DNA of 45,947 nucleotides from the NCBI GenBank assembly GCA_963975265.1, contig CAXBGT010000016.1:1-45947 (forward strand), given 5' to 3'. The stretch's first letter is position 1. Every line of letters starts with the position of its first letter. Below, in pieces: positions 9,571 through 18,091 of the stretch. The stretch comes from CAJXUU01 sp963975265. Its GTDB lineage: Bacteria; Bacteroidota; Bacteroidia; Chitinophagales; Saprospiraceae. The notes under the pieces were generated by a model. That model saw only the letters and a program-made list of their open reading frames with translations. It was not told the origin of the DNA and did no database searches. The position numbers and the translations under genes were made by a program.

Positions 9571-9600
9571 CAAAATTAGAGTAATTTAACATGCTGTCAA
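9571..9600 (-). promoter_or_regulatory. promoter of the Smr gene
   Basis: On the minus strand TTG (9600-9598), exactly 19 bases, then TAATTTTG (9578-9571): a full match to the Bacteroidota TTG-N19-TAnnTTTG promoter. Predicted start of transcription near 9565, giving a leader of about 20 bases. It decides the start codon of the gene. Confidence 0.85.
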
Positions 9601-9852
9601 AAGAAATAGTTTATTGATTTCTTCTTAATCAATTTAAAAGATAAGTGAATTTGGATTTTTTTTGAACACTCAGGATTGATTTAATTTTTGTGCTGAAAAT
9701 GCTTGTAGGACTCTTTATGATGTGTAATCCTATGCAACATACTGCTAGGAATCAACCAAGAGTTAAGTTTTGTCGGTATTTTTTGACCAAAAATGATGAC
9801 AAAACTATTCCATGCGGGTTTATTAATCATCTAGCTTTGTAGTTATAGGAAA

Positions 9853-11901
9853 CTAAAACCTGTACTTAACTTGCGCCTTCACCTCTGACCTCACATTCCC
9901 GTCAATAAACTGACCAGAGGAGCCTATATTATCCCGATTGTCGTAATAAGTCCTAGAATACCTAGCTTCGAAAGTTATCTTTCTACCAATTCTTTGCCGC
10001 CAATTTATATAGAACCTTGACCCTTTATCAGCGTAAAATGGTATACTGAATTCATACAGAATATCATTCTCATAGGTGTAGATTCTCGTGTCGAACCCAT
10101 CTGTATCAAATAGCGCATAACGGGCTGTAAATGAAAATGAACGGCCTATAGGTTTGTAGATTACATCCTGATAAAGTAGGTAGCCATCTGTGATGTCTCC
10201 AGCATTATCAAATAATGTGAATTCTATCCTGTTTCTTAGTTTCAATGATTTAGTAAGTGTGTTTGTCATGTGTAGCCTGGCTCTATGCTGACCACGTTGC
10301 GCTAGCCCATCTATCTTATTTTGTGACTCACCTGATGCATTACGTTGTTTTTCCTCGTATCGGTACTGGAAATAAGCATTGAATCTTCTCTTTTTATCGT
10401 ATTCAAGCTTGAATAAGTACTCTCTGCCACTTGACGGAGCATCCACTTGAAATCTTAGCCATGGGTGTGTCCACATGTCAAAATACATACTTGCTGTAAA
10501 ATCTTTGCTTAATCGAGATTTGATGCCAAAGTAAGTTCCTCTTTCATTAATTGGCTGTGACCCTTCCGAAAATGCATTTGCATTTAATGCTTGGTAATCT
10601 TTTGCATAATCCCTGAAAGCCAGTGCTAAGTCGGTATTTCGCCCTATACTGATAAGTGCTCCACCCAAAAATGCAGTGCCACCGTTGTTACTTCTTGCAG
10701 CTTCTCCAAATAAATTGAAATTCTTGTACCTATAACCAAAATCCAAACTAATATTGGTCAATCGATCTCCAGAGAATCTATATTTTTTATACAGTTGGTC
10801 ATCATTATCAAGAGGAATTGAAAAAGTCTGATGTAGTGTGTTGAACGCTAAGGTGAAATTTCTTCTTTTATACTTTAAGATGCCACCCACAGATGTTTGG
10901 CTGGCAGTATTCTCTTTTTCGATTTCCCTTTCTGTCCTGTGGAAACCGTCTATAATAATTGACGAAAAACGCTGAAATCCAGCATCAATTGTAGAATCCA
11001 AGTCAACGGAGGCATCAATGTCTTTTCTCGAAGCAAATGCAGTCAATTCTACATGCTCATTTATGTTTGAAGATGCGGCGATCCCTCTGTAAAAGTTTCC
11101 TTCATTCACCGAACTATAGGGTCTTATGGCTCTTCCTCCACGCTTTATATTTGTGACAAAAGAAGATTTTCCGCCTCCAAAACTATTGTGTACAATCAAT
11201 CCTTGTCCCATGCTCATGGTATAGTCTCCGAGATTGAGCGTATGGAAAATTGGTAAAATATCCCTTAGGTGGATAAACCCTGTATAGTAATCAAATCCAT
11301 TTTTATTACTGCCGGTAAAAAACTGTTCCCCTGGATCTTTTTCCATCGTAAATCCTGCTCTCAAATTCCTACCACTATTGAAGTTATATCTAGCAAATAG
11401 ATGATTTGGATCACCTAAATAACTATCATCTTCAAAACCTTTTCTTTTTTGTAGTACATATTTCCATTTGAGAAACATATTTGATCTAGATTCTTTTAAT
11501 AGCGATTTCAAAGTATGGTTTCTCTGTTCTCCTCCTTCAGTAACAAGTGGGACCAATGCACTCAAAACTCCAAAATCTAAAGATGTGATTGTCTGCAGCT
11601 CATATTTACTAAGGAATGGGCCATAATTCTCTCTGTAGTCGAGAATATCTGCGATTTGAATATCAGATAGCAGTTGAAGTCCTTGAAGATCTTCTTCTGT
11701 AGCTTTATTTATATTTATTGGGTTTTTAAGATATACCTGCAAGTCTTCATACAATGAGAAAAAATCATAGGTTCCTTCATCGTCATTTTCCAGTAAATCT
11801 TCTAGTAAGTTGGCCGAAAGGACTGCGATAGAGTCTTGGCTACTTAGCTGAATGCCAAGTAAGCAGCAACAAAATATTATTATGAACTTAACTCTTCTCA
11901 T
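9853..11901 (-). CDS. helix-hairpin-helix / outer-membrane beta-barrel protein
   Basis: 682 residues with a signal peptide (MRRVKFIIIFCCCLLGIQLS). Residues about 57-118 form a ComEA-like helix-hairpin-helix pair (NPININKATEEDL, then ILDYRENYGPFLSKYEL). The rest, from about 140 to the end, alternates aromatic and polar residues in strand-length blocks and ends in Phe (VKAQVKYRF), as in outer-membrane barrels. HHH domains of ComEA type bind DNA in the periplasm during DNA uptake; in Bacteroidota this domain-plus-barrel architecture is widespread but, as far as I know, uncharacterised. A TATGTTTG box lies at 11947-11954, about 45 bases before the ATG. No operon partner. Confidence 0.8.
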   Translation of the reverse strand: MRRVKFIIIFCCCLLGIQLSSQDSIAVLSANLLEDLLENDDEGTYDFFSLYEDLQVYLKNPININKATEEDLQGLQLLSDIQIADILDYRENYGPFLSKYELQTITSLDFGVLSALVPLVTEGGEQRNHTLKSLLKESRSNMFLKWKYVLQKRKGFEDDSYLGDPNHLFARYNFNSGRNLRAGFTMEKDPGEQFFTGSNKNGFDYYTGFIHLRDILPIFHTLNLGDYTMSMGQGLIVHNSFGGGKSSFVTNIKRGGRAIRPYSSVNEGNFYRGIAASSNINEHVELTAFASRKDIDASVDLDSTIDAGFQRFSSIIIDGFHRTEREIEKENTASQTSVGGILKYKRRNFTLAFNTLHQTFSIPLDNDDQLYKKYRFSGDRLTNISLDFGYRYKNFNLFGEAARSNNGGTAFLGGALISIGRNTDLALAFRDYAKDYQALNANAFSEGSQPINERGTYFGIKSRLSKDFTASMYFDMWTHPWLRFQVDAPSSGREYLFKLEYDKKRRFNAYFQYRYEEKQRNASGESQNKIDGLAQRGQHRARLHMTNTLTKSLKLRNRIEFTLFDNAGDITDGYLLYQDVIYKPIGRSFSFTARYALFDTDGFDTRIYTYENDILYEFSIPFYADKGSRFYINWRQRIGRKITFEARYSRTYYDNRDNIGSSGQFIDGNVRSEVKAQVKYRF

Positions 11902-11946
11902 ACTTACAGATAAATCACTTCAATCTGTAAATATACATAGCGAAAG

Positions 11947-11954
11947 CAAACATA
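11947..11954 (-). promoter_or_regulatory. -7 box of the HHH-barrel gene
   Basis: TATGTTTG on the minus strand, followed by C, matches TAnnTTTG. It lies just downstream of the terminator of the preceding gene, so the HHH-barrel gene probably starts its own transcript. No TTG at 19 bases. Confidence 0.5.
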
Positions 11955-11967
11955 AAGAAGAATAGAC

Positions 11968-12004
11968 AAAAAAGGGCGATCTTCCTGCCACAGGAAGATC
12001 GCCC
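11968..12004 (-). terminator. rho-independent terminator after the 190-aa exported protein gene
   Basis: A perfect 14-bp stem (GGGCGATCTTCCTG at 11974-11987 with its complement at 11991-12004) and a 3-base loop; read on the minus strand it is followed by six T (11973-11968). It lies 43 bases after the stop at 12048. Confidence 0.95.
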
Positions 12005-12047
12005 AAACTATCTACTTACTAAATACTATCTGTAATCCTACTAGGAT

Positions 12048-12620
12048 TTACTTTGTGAATCTCTTTGAGAATGTTCCTGTCTTGTTTGAAACAACTACAC
12101 TATAATCACCAGTAGGTAATTTTGAAACATCAAACCTCTTATTAATTGATGACGAGTCTTTTATGTCCATTTGGTAAATGGTACCTCCGTTATTTTGGAT
12201 GTATATTGTTGTCTTAACTCCTGCGGAAAAATAGTTAATGTCAATACTGTTTTTAAGTATGTTGAATACCGGCTTGTAGGTGGTATTCGCATCAAAATCT
12301 ATGAATAACCTTTCTTTTGTAATTGTTATTTTATTTTCAACAGACTTAATTTCATTTGAGATTGTAACTATATAGTCTCCAGCCTCAAGATTTTCTAAAC
12401 TGTATTTTTTACTTCTTTCTAAATTTTGATGATTTGAATAGATTGTTTCTCCGTTTTTATTTTCAATTAAAATATCTACAGCATTTGATTTCCATACCTT
12501 CTTATCGATAATAAATGATTTGTTTCCGTTAGATGTGATGGATGGCTCTGTTGATGTAGCGAATACTGAAACTGCAGAAAAAATAACTGCGATAAATGTG
12601 TTAAAAATTTGATTTCTCAT
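12048..12620 (-). CDS. small exported protein with two tandem beta-sandwich repeats
   Basis: 190 residues with a signal peptide (MRNQIFNTFIAVIFSAVSVFA). The mature protein seems to be a duplication: residues about 48-100 and 137-190 both run from a VDILIEN / TTIYIQN strand to a matching LEAGDYIVTISN (78-89) and LPTGDYSVVVSN (168-179). This resembles the fold of T9SS sorting domains and DUF3244-like proteins, but here the repeats form the whole protein rather than a tail. Function unknown; probably periplasmic or surface-located. It has its own TATATTTG box and a strong terminator, so it is monocistronic and probably well expressed. It is divergent from the AraC gene. Confidence 0.8.
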   Translation of the reverse strand: MRNQIFNTFIAVIFSAVSVFATSTEPSITSNGNKSFIIDKKVWKSNAVDILIENKNGETIYSNHQNLERSKKYSLENLEAGDYIVTISNEIKSVENKITITKERLFIDFDANTTYKPVFNILKNSIDINYFSAGVKTTIYIQNNGGTIYQMDIKDSSSINKRFDVSKLPTGDYSVVVSNKTGTFSKRFTK

Positions 12621-12663
12621 TGTAAAATAATTTGATTTTGTAATTTATTAATCTTTTCTAGTG

Positions 12664-12671
12664 CAAATATA
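12664..12671 (-). promoter_or_regulatory. -7 box of the 190-aa exported protein gene
   Basis: TATATTTG followed by C on the minus strand, 44 bases before the ATG at 12620; matches TAnnTTTG. No clear TTG at the expected distance. Confidence 0.5.
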
Positions 12672-12838
12672 AAGCTGTTGGTTGCAGTATAATATGTCTA
12701 GATTGATAATATTTGATACTATATTGTCATGATGATAAAAGATTATGGTAAATTGTGTTAAAATAATGTGATTATATTATTAAGCCGAAATAAAATATTG
12801 AATTGTACTTTTTTTTTGGAAGGGCTAAATATTTAAGG

Positions 12839-13732
12839 ATGAATGCTACACATAAACAACAACATGCTACCCTAGAAAGGGTAGAACCAACTTTTGGTCA
12901 GTCTTTCACCATGCTAAAATTCGATGTGTCACATGAGAATAAGGAACCGTTTTGGCATTTTCATCCCGAATTAGAATTAGTATATATAGCGGATGGTAGT
13001 AGTAAACGACATATTGGTAATCATCTCTCGTATTATAATAATGGAGATCTAATTTTGATTGGACCGAATTTACCACATTTTGGGTTTACGGATCGCCTAA
13101 GTGGAACTAGATCTGAAATTGTGCTTCAGTGGAAAGAAGATTTTTTAGGAGCAAAAATATTAGAGTTGCCCGAGTCAGAGCATATCAAAAACCTATTCAA
13201 ACGATCAAAGCAGGGAATTGTATTTTATGGGAATATCAAAGAAGAGATCGGAACTAGATTAGAAGATTTGATACACATGGAACCTTTCGAAAGGTTGATG
13301 GGGTTTATCAAAATACTTCATCGGTTAGCGACTAGCGAGGAGTACAGATTGTTAAACGCGTCCACAGTTGGTCTAGTAGTCAAACTTCAGGATAGCAGAA
13401 GGATTGATACGATATATAAGTATGTTCGAAAACATTTCATGGACGAAGAACTACCGCTTAAAACAGTCGCAGGGCTTGTAAATATGACAGTTCCTTCCTT
13501 TTGCAGATACTTCAAAAAGCATACCCGTAAAACATTTACACAGTTTGTTAATGAATTTAGAATCGTGCATGCTACTAAATTATTGTCAGAGACGGATGCA
13601 CCTATTTCTGATGTTTGCTTTGATAGTGGGTTTAATAACTTTTCGCACTTTAATAGGAACTTCAGAAAGATAACGGGTAAGAGCCCAAGAGAATATAGGA
13701 GCGAATTGGCAGGTGTATCGCTGGGAGTTTGA
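12839..13732 (+). CDS. AraC-family transcriptional regulator
   Basis: 297 residues from the ATG at 12839; the longer reading from a TTG at 12803 adds a Phe-rich stretch with no family character. The N-terminal half is a cupin sensor domain (FWHFHPELELVYIADGSSKR, then GDLILIGPNLPHFG), as in AraC proteins that bind a sugar or small metabolite. The C-terminal 100 residues are the two-helix-turn-helix domain: LKTVAGLVNMTVPSFCRYFK and the AraC signature region ISDVCFDSGFNNFSHFNRNF, with KSPREYR at the end. The ligand and targets are unknown; no sugar operon lies alongside. It is divergent from the 190-aa exported protein gene and converges on the NTF2-like lipoprotein gene with 20 bases between the stops. 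Confidence 0.92.
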   Translation: MNATHKQQHATLERVEPTFGQSFTMLKFDVSHENKEPFWHFHPELELVYIADGSSKRHIGNHLSYYNNGDLILIGPNLPHFGFTDRLSGTRSEIVLQWKEDFLGAKILELPESEHIKNLFKRSKQGIVFYGNIKEEIGTRLEDLIHMEPFERLMGFIKILHRLATSEEYRLLNASTVGLVVKLQDSRRIDTIYKYVRKHFMDEELPLKTVAGLVNMTVPSFCRYFKKHTRKTFTQFVNEFRIVHATKLLSETDAPISDVCFDSGFNNFSHFNRNFRKITGKSPREYRSELAGVSLGV

Positions 13733-13752
13733 TATTTTCATGGATTGTGAAA

Positions 13753-14238
13753 TTAATGCAAACTTATTACTTTGGACATTTTCCAGTTATTATTATCGTT
13801 GTGCCACATGACAATGAATTTACTAGGTATAGACTCTGCGTTAGGTTCTGCTTTATTGTGAAATTTGTGGTAACTAATTTGCACTGCACCATAATTGTTG
13901 ATAGGATATATCTCAACACTTCCTTCAATCAACGTTCCTGTGATTTTTCCGAAAACATTTCGCTTAATTCCTTTTAATATTTCTTCCTTTAAGGTTGCAA
14001 GACCGCTTTTGTCATGAAAGAACTCTATATTATTTGAATACATTTCACTCTGAACATCCATGTCACATGTATTATATGCTTTGAAATAAACAGCGTCTAG
14101 TGATAGAATCTTGTTTTGCAATGTTTCATCTATCGGAAGGTATTCTTTTATCTCGCGCGAGGAGTGCTTTAAGGCAGATTTACAACCCAGTAAAATAAAT
14201 GTTGTAATAAGTAGAAAGAGTATAGACTGGAGCTTCAT
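13753..14238 (-). CDS. lipoprotein with NTF2-like (DUF4440/SnoaL) domain
   Basis: 161 residues from the ATG at 14238 (MKLQSILFLLITTFILLGC), a clean lipoprotein signal with lipidated Cys19; the frame is open 9 codons further but then lacks a proper signal peptide. The mature part fits the NTF2-like fold: a helix-rich start (LQNKILSLDAVYFKAYNTCD) followed by MYSNNIEFFHDKSG and strands ending WKMSKVISLH. Family members are small-molecule binding or unknown proteins. It starts 64 bases after the S1/P1-PLC gene on the same strand, so it may be the last gene of that run. Confidence 0.75.
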   Translation of the reverse strand: MKLQSILFLLITTFILLGCKSALKHSSREIKEYLPIDETLQNKILSLDAVYFKAYNTCDMDVQSEMYSNNIEFFHDKSGLATLKEEILKGIKRNVFGKITGTLIEGSVEIYPINNYGAVQISYHKFHNKAEPNAESIPSKFIVMWHNDNNNWKMSKVISLH

Positions 14239-14302
14239 ATGAATTAGTTTTGTTGAAGAAATCATAAACTTCTACAACAAAAAATGTTGACAGATTTAGC
14301 AT

Positions 14303-15517
14303 TCAATTAGAATGGTCTCTTGTATTAATCGAAGCATCGATCTTAATTTCTTCTTCATCTAGTTCCAGTTTTTCAATATTGTCCAGATCAGGCTGCCCTG
14401 CATCCAACCAAGCCGAAAACCACACACTACCAATCGACAGAATTGCATCTTGCATTCTTGTTTCTACCATTCCATCCATTCGATCATGGTAAGCTCTAGA
14501 GAATTCTGGGCATTGGGTCCTTATTGTTCTATCTAATCTTTCGTCATAGCACATTTGCTGATCTTCCGGATAAGTTAGAGTCAGATCTTTCTCGATATCT
14601 AACACATCATCTAATAGTTTGTGGCTATCTTCTACAATTCCCCAAAAATAATTAAGTGGTTTTTTGATATACAATGCTTTCCCGACAAGGAAATTGTATT
14701 CAGAATCGGCATATAATTCAGGAAGTCTGGATTCCCAGAATGCATGTATTCCGATTTGATCCGTTAATTGTCCATTATAATTTTTTGTAGTATGAAGTGG
14801 CACGTGTGCGTCACCTATATAATGACCATATTCAGCGGAGAGCCTAAGAATCTTCTCATAGTCACCATCTTTAAATGCCTTTATTAGCCAGTAGTACATA
14901 CTATTTAGATGATAGGGGAGTATGCCCTCTCCTGAGAATTGATCAGTGATATGTAGGTCATATCCTCCACTAAATCCAGGGAAAATACTATCAATTTTAG
15001 TGCTACTAATGATCCAATCATCCTCATAATACTGAGACATTACATGATTTCTGAAAATAAGGCGAAACGTATCAGTCAAGCTATAATAGGTCTGAGTAGG
15101 TGTTGAAATAGTGACCGTATCTTTAGTGTATGTAAATTTAACGATGGAAGTATCGGTTAGATTAATAAGTTTATACTTCGCGTATTTCATCAGAGCATCA
15201 TCAAAAACCCACGGCACATCCTTGAAAGAGTTTTCGCCCCATGCATCAATATCTATATAGTGTCTTACTGCTTCATGTTTAGAGGCATACCTTCTCTTAT
15301 CTGGATCAACCGCGTGCTCTGTGATGTATTCTATATTCTTCTTGTAAAAGCGGATCATCTCTGGCGGCAATGTGAATACTGCCATTCTGTTAATTTTACG
15401 ATGTCCGTAAAATCCCCATTCTGGAGAAGAAATAAAGGCGGTGGATGACAAATAAATTGTGAATACAATCGAAACGATTGATAATGCTCCCAGTATCTGT
15501 TTCAACTTAGTATTCAT
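14303..15517 (-). CDS. zinc-dependent phospholipase C / S1-P1 nuclease-like protein
   Basis: 404 residues with an N-terminal membrane or signal segment (about residues 8-29). It then shows WGFYGHRKINRMAVFTLPPE (Trp34, His39), the start typical of Bacteroidota zinc-dependent PLC-type proteins, followed by HAVDPDKRRY, the HEAVRHYIDID block and GHYIGDAHVPLHTT with the His/Asp zinc ligands, then HAFWES. By family knowledge these enzymes bind three zinc ions and cleave phosphodiesters (phospholipid or nucleic acid); which of the two is not decidable here. Probably periplasmic. It lies 9 to 18 bases after pfkA, depending on the start chosen upstream, in the same orientation, so it is probably cotranscribed. 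Confidence 0.82.
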   Translation of the reverse strand: MNTKLKQILGALSIVSIVFTIYLSSTAFISSPEWGFYGHRKINRMAVFTLPPEMIRFYKKNIEYITEHAVDPDKRRYASKHEAVRHYIDIDAWGENSFKDVPWVFDDALMKYAKYKLINLTDTSIVKFTYTKDTVTISTPTQTYYSLTDTFRLIFRNHVMSQYYEDDWIISSTKIDSIFPGFSGGYDLHITDQFSGEGILPYHLNSMYYWLIKAFKDGDYEKILRLSAEYGHYIGDAHVPLHTTKNYNGQLTDQIGIHAFWESRLPELYADSEYNFLVGKALYIKKPLNYFWGIVEDSHKLLDDVLDIEKDLTLTYPEDQQMCYDERLDRTIRTQCPEFSRAYHDRMDGMVETRMQDAILSIGSVWFSAWLDAGQPDLDNIEKLELDEEEIKIDASINTRDHSN

Positions 15518-15543
15518 GATTATTCAGTTTTGATATCTGTATT

Positions 15544-16527
15544 TTATAGCGCTAATATCTCAGCCATTTCAATAAGATCCTTATTAAGTTCTTTAGTCTT
15601 CGATATTGCATCATCAAATGAAGTAAATGAAATCTTATCATTTATTACTCCTAGTGCAACGCCGGATTTTCCAGCTAATAACGCATTGACAGCGGCAAAC
15701 CCTAAACGCGATGACAGTACTCTGTCTTGGCAAGAAGGTGAACCACCTCTTTGTAAATGACCTATAATAGTGACTTTGGTATCAAATTGGGGATTAAGTA
15801 CTTTAATTTTGTCAGCAATCTCCATGGCATTTCCATTTTTATTGCCTTCCGCTACTATAACAAGATTGAATAATTTCTTGCGCTTGGCAGATTTATTCAA
15901 CATGTCTGACAATTTCTCAAGAGAATCATCCTTTTCTGGAAGAAATATTGAACTCGCTCCACTGCCTATCCCAGTATGTAAAGCTATATAACCCGAATGT
16001 CGTCCCATTACTTCAATGAAAAAAAGTCTGTTATGACTATCAGCTGTATCACGAATCCTGTCCACGGCTTCTACTGCGGTATTGATTGCAGTATCAAAAC
16101 CGATGGTGTAATCTGTACCATAGATATCATTGTCAATTGTACCGGGTATACCGATAAACGGGATATCATATTCCTCCATAAATATTTTTGCGCCAGTAAA
16201 AGTGCCATTTCCGCCGATAGCTACGCAAGCATCTATATCATTGGCTTTGAGTGAATCAAAAGCTTGCTTTCTACCCTCAGGAGTACGGAATTCATCACTT
16301 CTTGCAGTTTTTAAGATTGTACCACCTCGATGCATAATATTACCGACATCTCTTCTTTCTAGACGTTTGATGTCATTGTTTATCATCCCATCATATCCAC
16401 GGTAAATACCATATACATGGAGATCATTATATCCGGCTGTCCTTACTACAGCTCTTACTGCTGCATTCATTCCAGGAGCATCTCCTCCTGATGTGAATAC
16501 TGCGACTCTTTTAATGTTTGTTGCCAT
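15544..16527 (-). CDS. pfkA: 6-phosphofructokinase
   Basis: 327 residues (320 in E. coli PfkA). Starts MATNIKRVAVFTSGGDAPGM at 16527; in-frame ATGs at 16536 and 16548 are possible alternatives. It phosphorylates fructose 6-phosphate in glycolysis. Seen: the ATP-binding TSGGDAPGMN, the catalytic GTIDND (Asp132, equivalent to E. coli Asp127), the VMGRHSG substrate block and the HLQRGGSP effector/substrate loop. The glycine after the variable residue of the GGxG motif indicates ATP rather than pyrophosphate use. Odd: the motif reads GGNGT, with Asn107 where E. coli has Mg-binding Asp103. Preceded by a 13-base palindrome; follows the GlcNAc-kinase-like gene. Confidence 0.95.
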   Translation of the reverse strand: MATNIKRVAVFTSGGDAPGMNAAVRAVVRTAGYNDLHVYGIYRGYDGMINNDIKRLERRDVGNIMHRGGTILKTARSDEFRTPEGRKQAFDSLKANDIDACVAIGGNGTFTGAKIFMEEYDIPFIGIPGTIDNDIYGTDYTIGFDTAINTAVEAVDRIRDTADSHNRLFFIEVMGRHSGYIALHTGIGSGASSIFLPEKDDSLEKLSDMLNKSAKRKKLFNLVIVAEGNKNGNAMEIADKIKVLNPQFDTKVTIIGHLQRGGSPSCQDRVLSSRLGFAAVNALLAGKSGVALGVINDKISFTSFDDAISKTKELNKDLIEMAEILAL

Positions 16528-16555
16528 CTCTTTCATTTTTACAATCAAATGTCAT

Positions 16556-16568
16556 CCAGTTTAACTGG
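16556..16568. repeat. 13-base palindrome upstream of pfkA
   Basis: CCAGTT-T-AACTGG, a perfect inverted repeat with a one-base centre, lies 29 bases before the pfkA ATG in the gap after the kinase gene. It could be an operator for a dimeric regulator; chance cannot be excluded. Confidence 0.3.
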
Positions 16569-16634
16569 TTTGTGAATATGTTCTCTATGATCAGAAATCC
16601 ATTTGTGAAAACATCCGACGCATCCGTAGGGCTT

Positions 16635-17477
16635 CTATGATTGTTTTTGTTTGTGGTATTTGATCAACCCATCTATTGGTTTTTGCCTGATCTCGGCCAC
16701 TTGTAAATTATTATTCTCTAAAACTTCTTTTAAAATATCTTGGCAAAAATAAGCTATCGAACCAACAAAGTATAATTCATATGCCGAATAATCAAAATAT
16801 GATTTTATTCTTACGTCTACAAAAGATTCAAATAGAGGAATTAGTATGGCCTTTCGCCATTCCATATTGGCTGTTTCGTTTATGAATCTAGCATATTTTG
16901 CCAAGAAAGCGGCCGGATTTGATTCTTGATATAAAGCATGCACTACGCTACTTTTACAAATTTTATTCTTTCGTTCAAATTCCATTTTAACATCAGATGG
17001 CATCTTGCGATAGAAATAAGTTTGAAGTATTGCCTTTCCTATCTCTGTACCAGCTCCTTCGTTACTAAGTGAAAATCCAAATGTAGGTATATTATCTGTA
17101 ATTTGCTGACCATCATATGTACAAGAATTACATCCTGTACCCAGAATGGATACGATCCCTTTCCTATCGCCGGCAAGTGCCTTGCAAGCACCAACTAAAT
17201 CACTAGAAATTATTATGTCTATGGAATTCTTGAAGTGCTTTATTAGCCAATCGTGAATTCTTTTTTCCGTAAGAGAATCTATAACACCTGCACCATAATA
17301 GTATATCTGGGTGATGTACTGAGACTTCTCTGCTAAGAAACTGTTATGTTCAGATAGAGAGAGGAGTTCCAAATCTGATGATGGATTTATTCCTGGACTA
17401 TCATAGCACGTATGATTTAATCCGTCAATAATTGCCCAATCTGTTTTTGTGGATCCACTGTCTACTACCAGCATCAT
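16635..17477 (-). CDS. N-acetylglucosamine kinase-like ATPase (BadF/BadG/BcrA/BcrD family)
   Basis: 280 residues, cytoplasmic. The ASKHA-type phosphate 1 loop is DSGSTKTDW (6-14), the catalytic-type Asp is in SSDLVGA (Asp93), phosphate 2 is ILGTGCNSC (111-119), followed by LSNEGAGTEIGKAIL. This is the usual pattern of Bacteroidota GlcNAc-kinase-like proteins, which phosphorylate an amino sugar, probably for cell-wall recycling; the sugar is inferred, not shown. It begins 11 bases after the miaE stop, and pfkA follows, so it sits in a run where a sugar-kinase product could feed glycolysis. Confidence 0.82.
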   Translation of the reverse strand: MMLVVDSGSTKTDWAIIDGLNHTCYDSPGINPSSDLELLSLSEHNSFLAEKSQYITQIYYYGAGVIDSLTEKRIHDWLIKHFKNSIDIIISSDLVGACKALAGDRKGIVSILGTGCNSCTYDGQQITDNIPTFGFSLSNEGAGTEIGKAILQTYFYRKMPSDVKMEFERKNKICKSSVVHALYQESNPAAFLAKYARFINETANMEWRKAILIPLFESFVDVRIKSYFDYSAYELYFVGSIAYFCQDILKEVLENNNLQVAEIRQKPIDGLIKYHKQKQS

Positions 17478-17488
17478 AATATACTGCT

Positions 17489-18073
17489 TTAATGAAGTGC
17501 TGCTTTTATCTCAAGACTGTCCAGGATCTTGCCCTCGTGCTCTATCCACCATGCCAACCTTTTGTAAACATCATCTTTTGGGAAGTAGGTAAGCGCCATT
17601 TTTACAAAGATGTGTCCATGTTTGGCTTCACTAGCCCATAAGATTTTATAAAATCTGTGCATTTCATCATCATCTTGTGCTTCAGAAATCATACGGAATC
17701 TCTCTGCTCCTCTAGTTTCTACTACAGATGCTACTAGAAGCCTATCCATAAATCTTTCTTCTCTACCGCTATGGCATAATTTTATCAATTGCTTGACATA
17801 TAAATCTTCTCCAATAGAATGAGAGAGCCCTATTCCTCTTTTTGCCATCAAGTCATACACTTGTTGAAAATGCTCAAGCTCTTCTATGCCAGTAGCAATG
17901 AGCTCTGGTAAGATTTCTTTTCTATCCGGATATTTAGCTACGAAACTCATAGCCATGGCAGAAGCTTTCCTTTCGCAATCAGCATGATCTTGAAGGAAAC
18001 TTGGAAAATCAGCCATTACAGCATCAATCCATTCTTGCCTGCTTGGTACAGCAAGATCAAGGTTTAATTTCAT
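17489..18073 (-). CDS. miaE: tRNA-(ms2io6A)-hydroxylase
   Basis: 194 residues, a ferritin-like four-helix diiron enzyme. It hydroxylates the isopentenyl group of 2-methylthio-N6-isopentenyladenosine at tRNA position 37, using O2. The diiron ligands are visible: Glu34 in CERKAS, the ExxH of EELEH (Glu65, His68), Glu119 in VVETRGAERF, and SEAKHGH (Glu149, His152). Length is close to the family norm. The upstream genes miaA and miaB are not in the window. It starts 18 bases after a 41-aa membrane peptide gene and is followed after 11 bases by the kinase, implying one transcript. Confidence 0.93.
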   Translation of the reverse strand: MKLNLDLAVPSRQEWIDAVMADFPSFLQDHADCERKASAMAMSFVAKYPDRKEILPELIATGIEELEHFQQVYDLMAKRGIGLSHSIGEDLYVKQLIKLCHSGREERFMDRLLVASVVETRGAERFRMISEAQDDDEMHRFYKILWASEAKHGHIFVKMALTYFPKDDVYKRLAWWIEHEGKILDSLEIKAALH

Positions 18074-18091
18074 TTTTTTGATGTTATTTTA

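Noticed and set aside
9545..9592. Longer N-terminus of the Smr protein
   Set aside because: A full-consensus promoter lies over this stretch, so the upstream start would not be transcribed.
13729..13977. Plus-strand ORF of 82 codons after the AraC gene
   Set aside because: It is antisense to the NTF2-like lipoprotein gene, and its Phe/Ile/Val-rich composition is that of a shadow frame.
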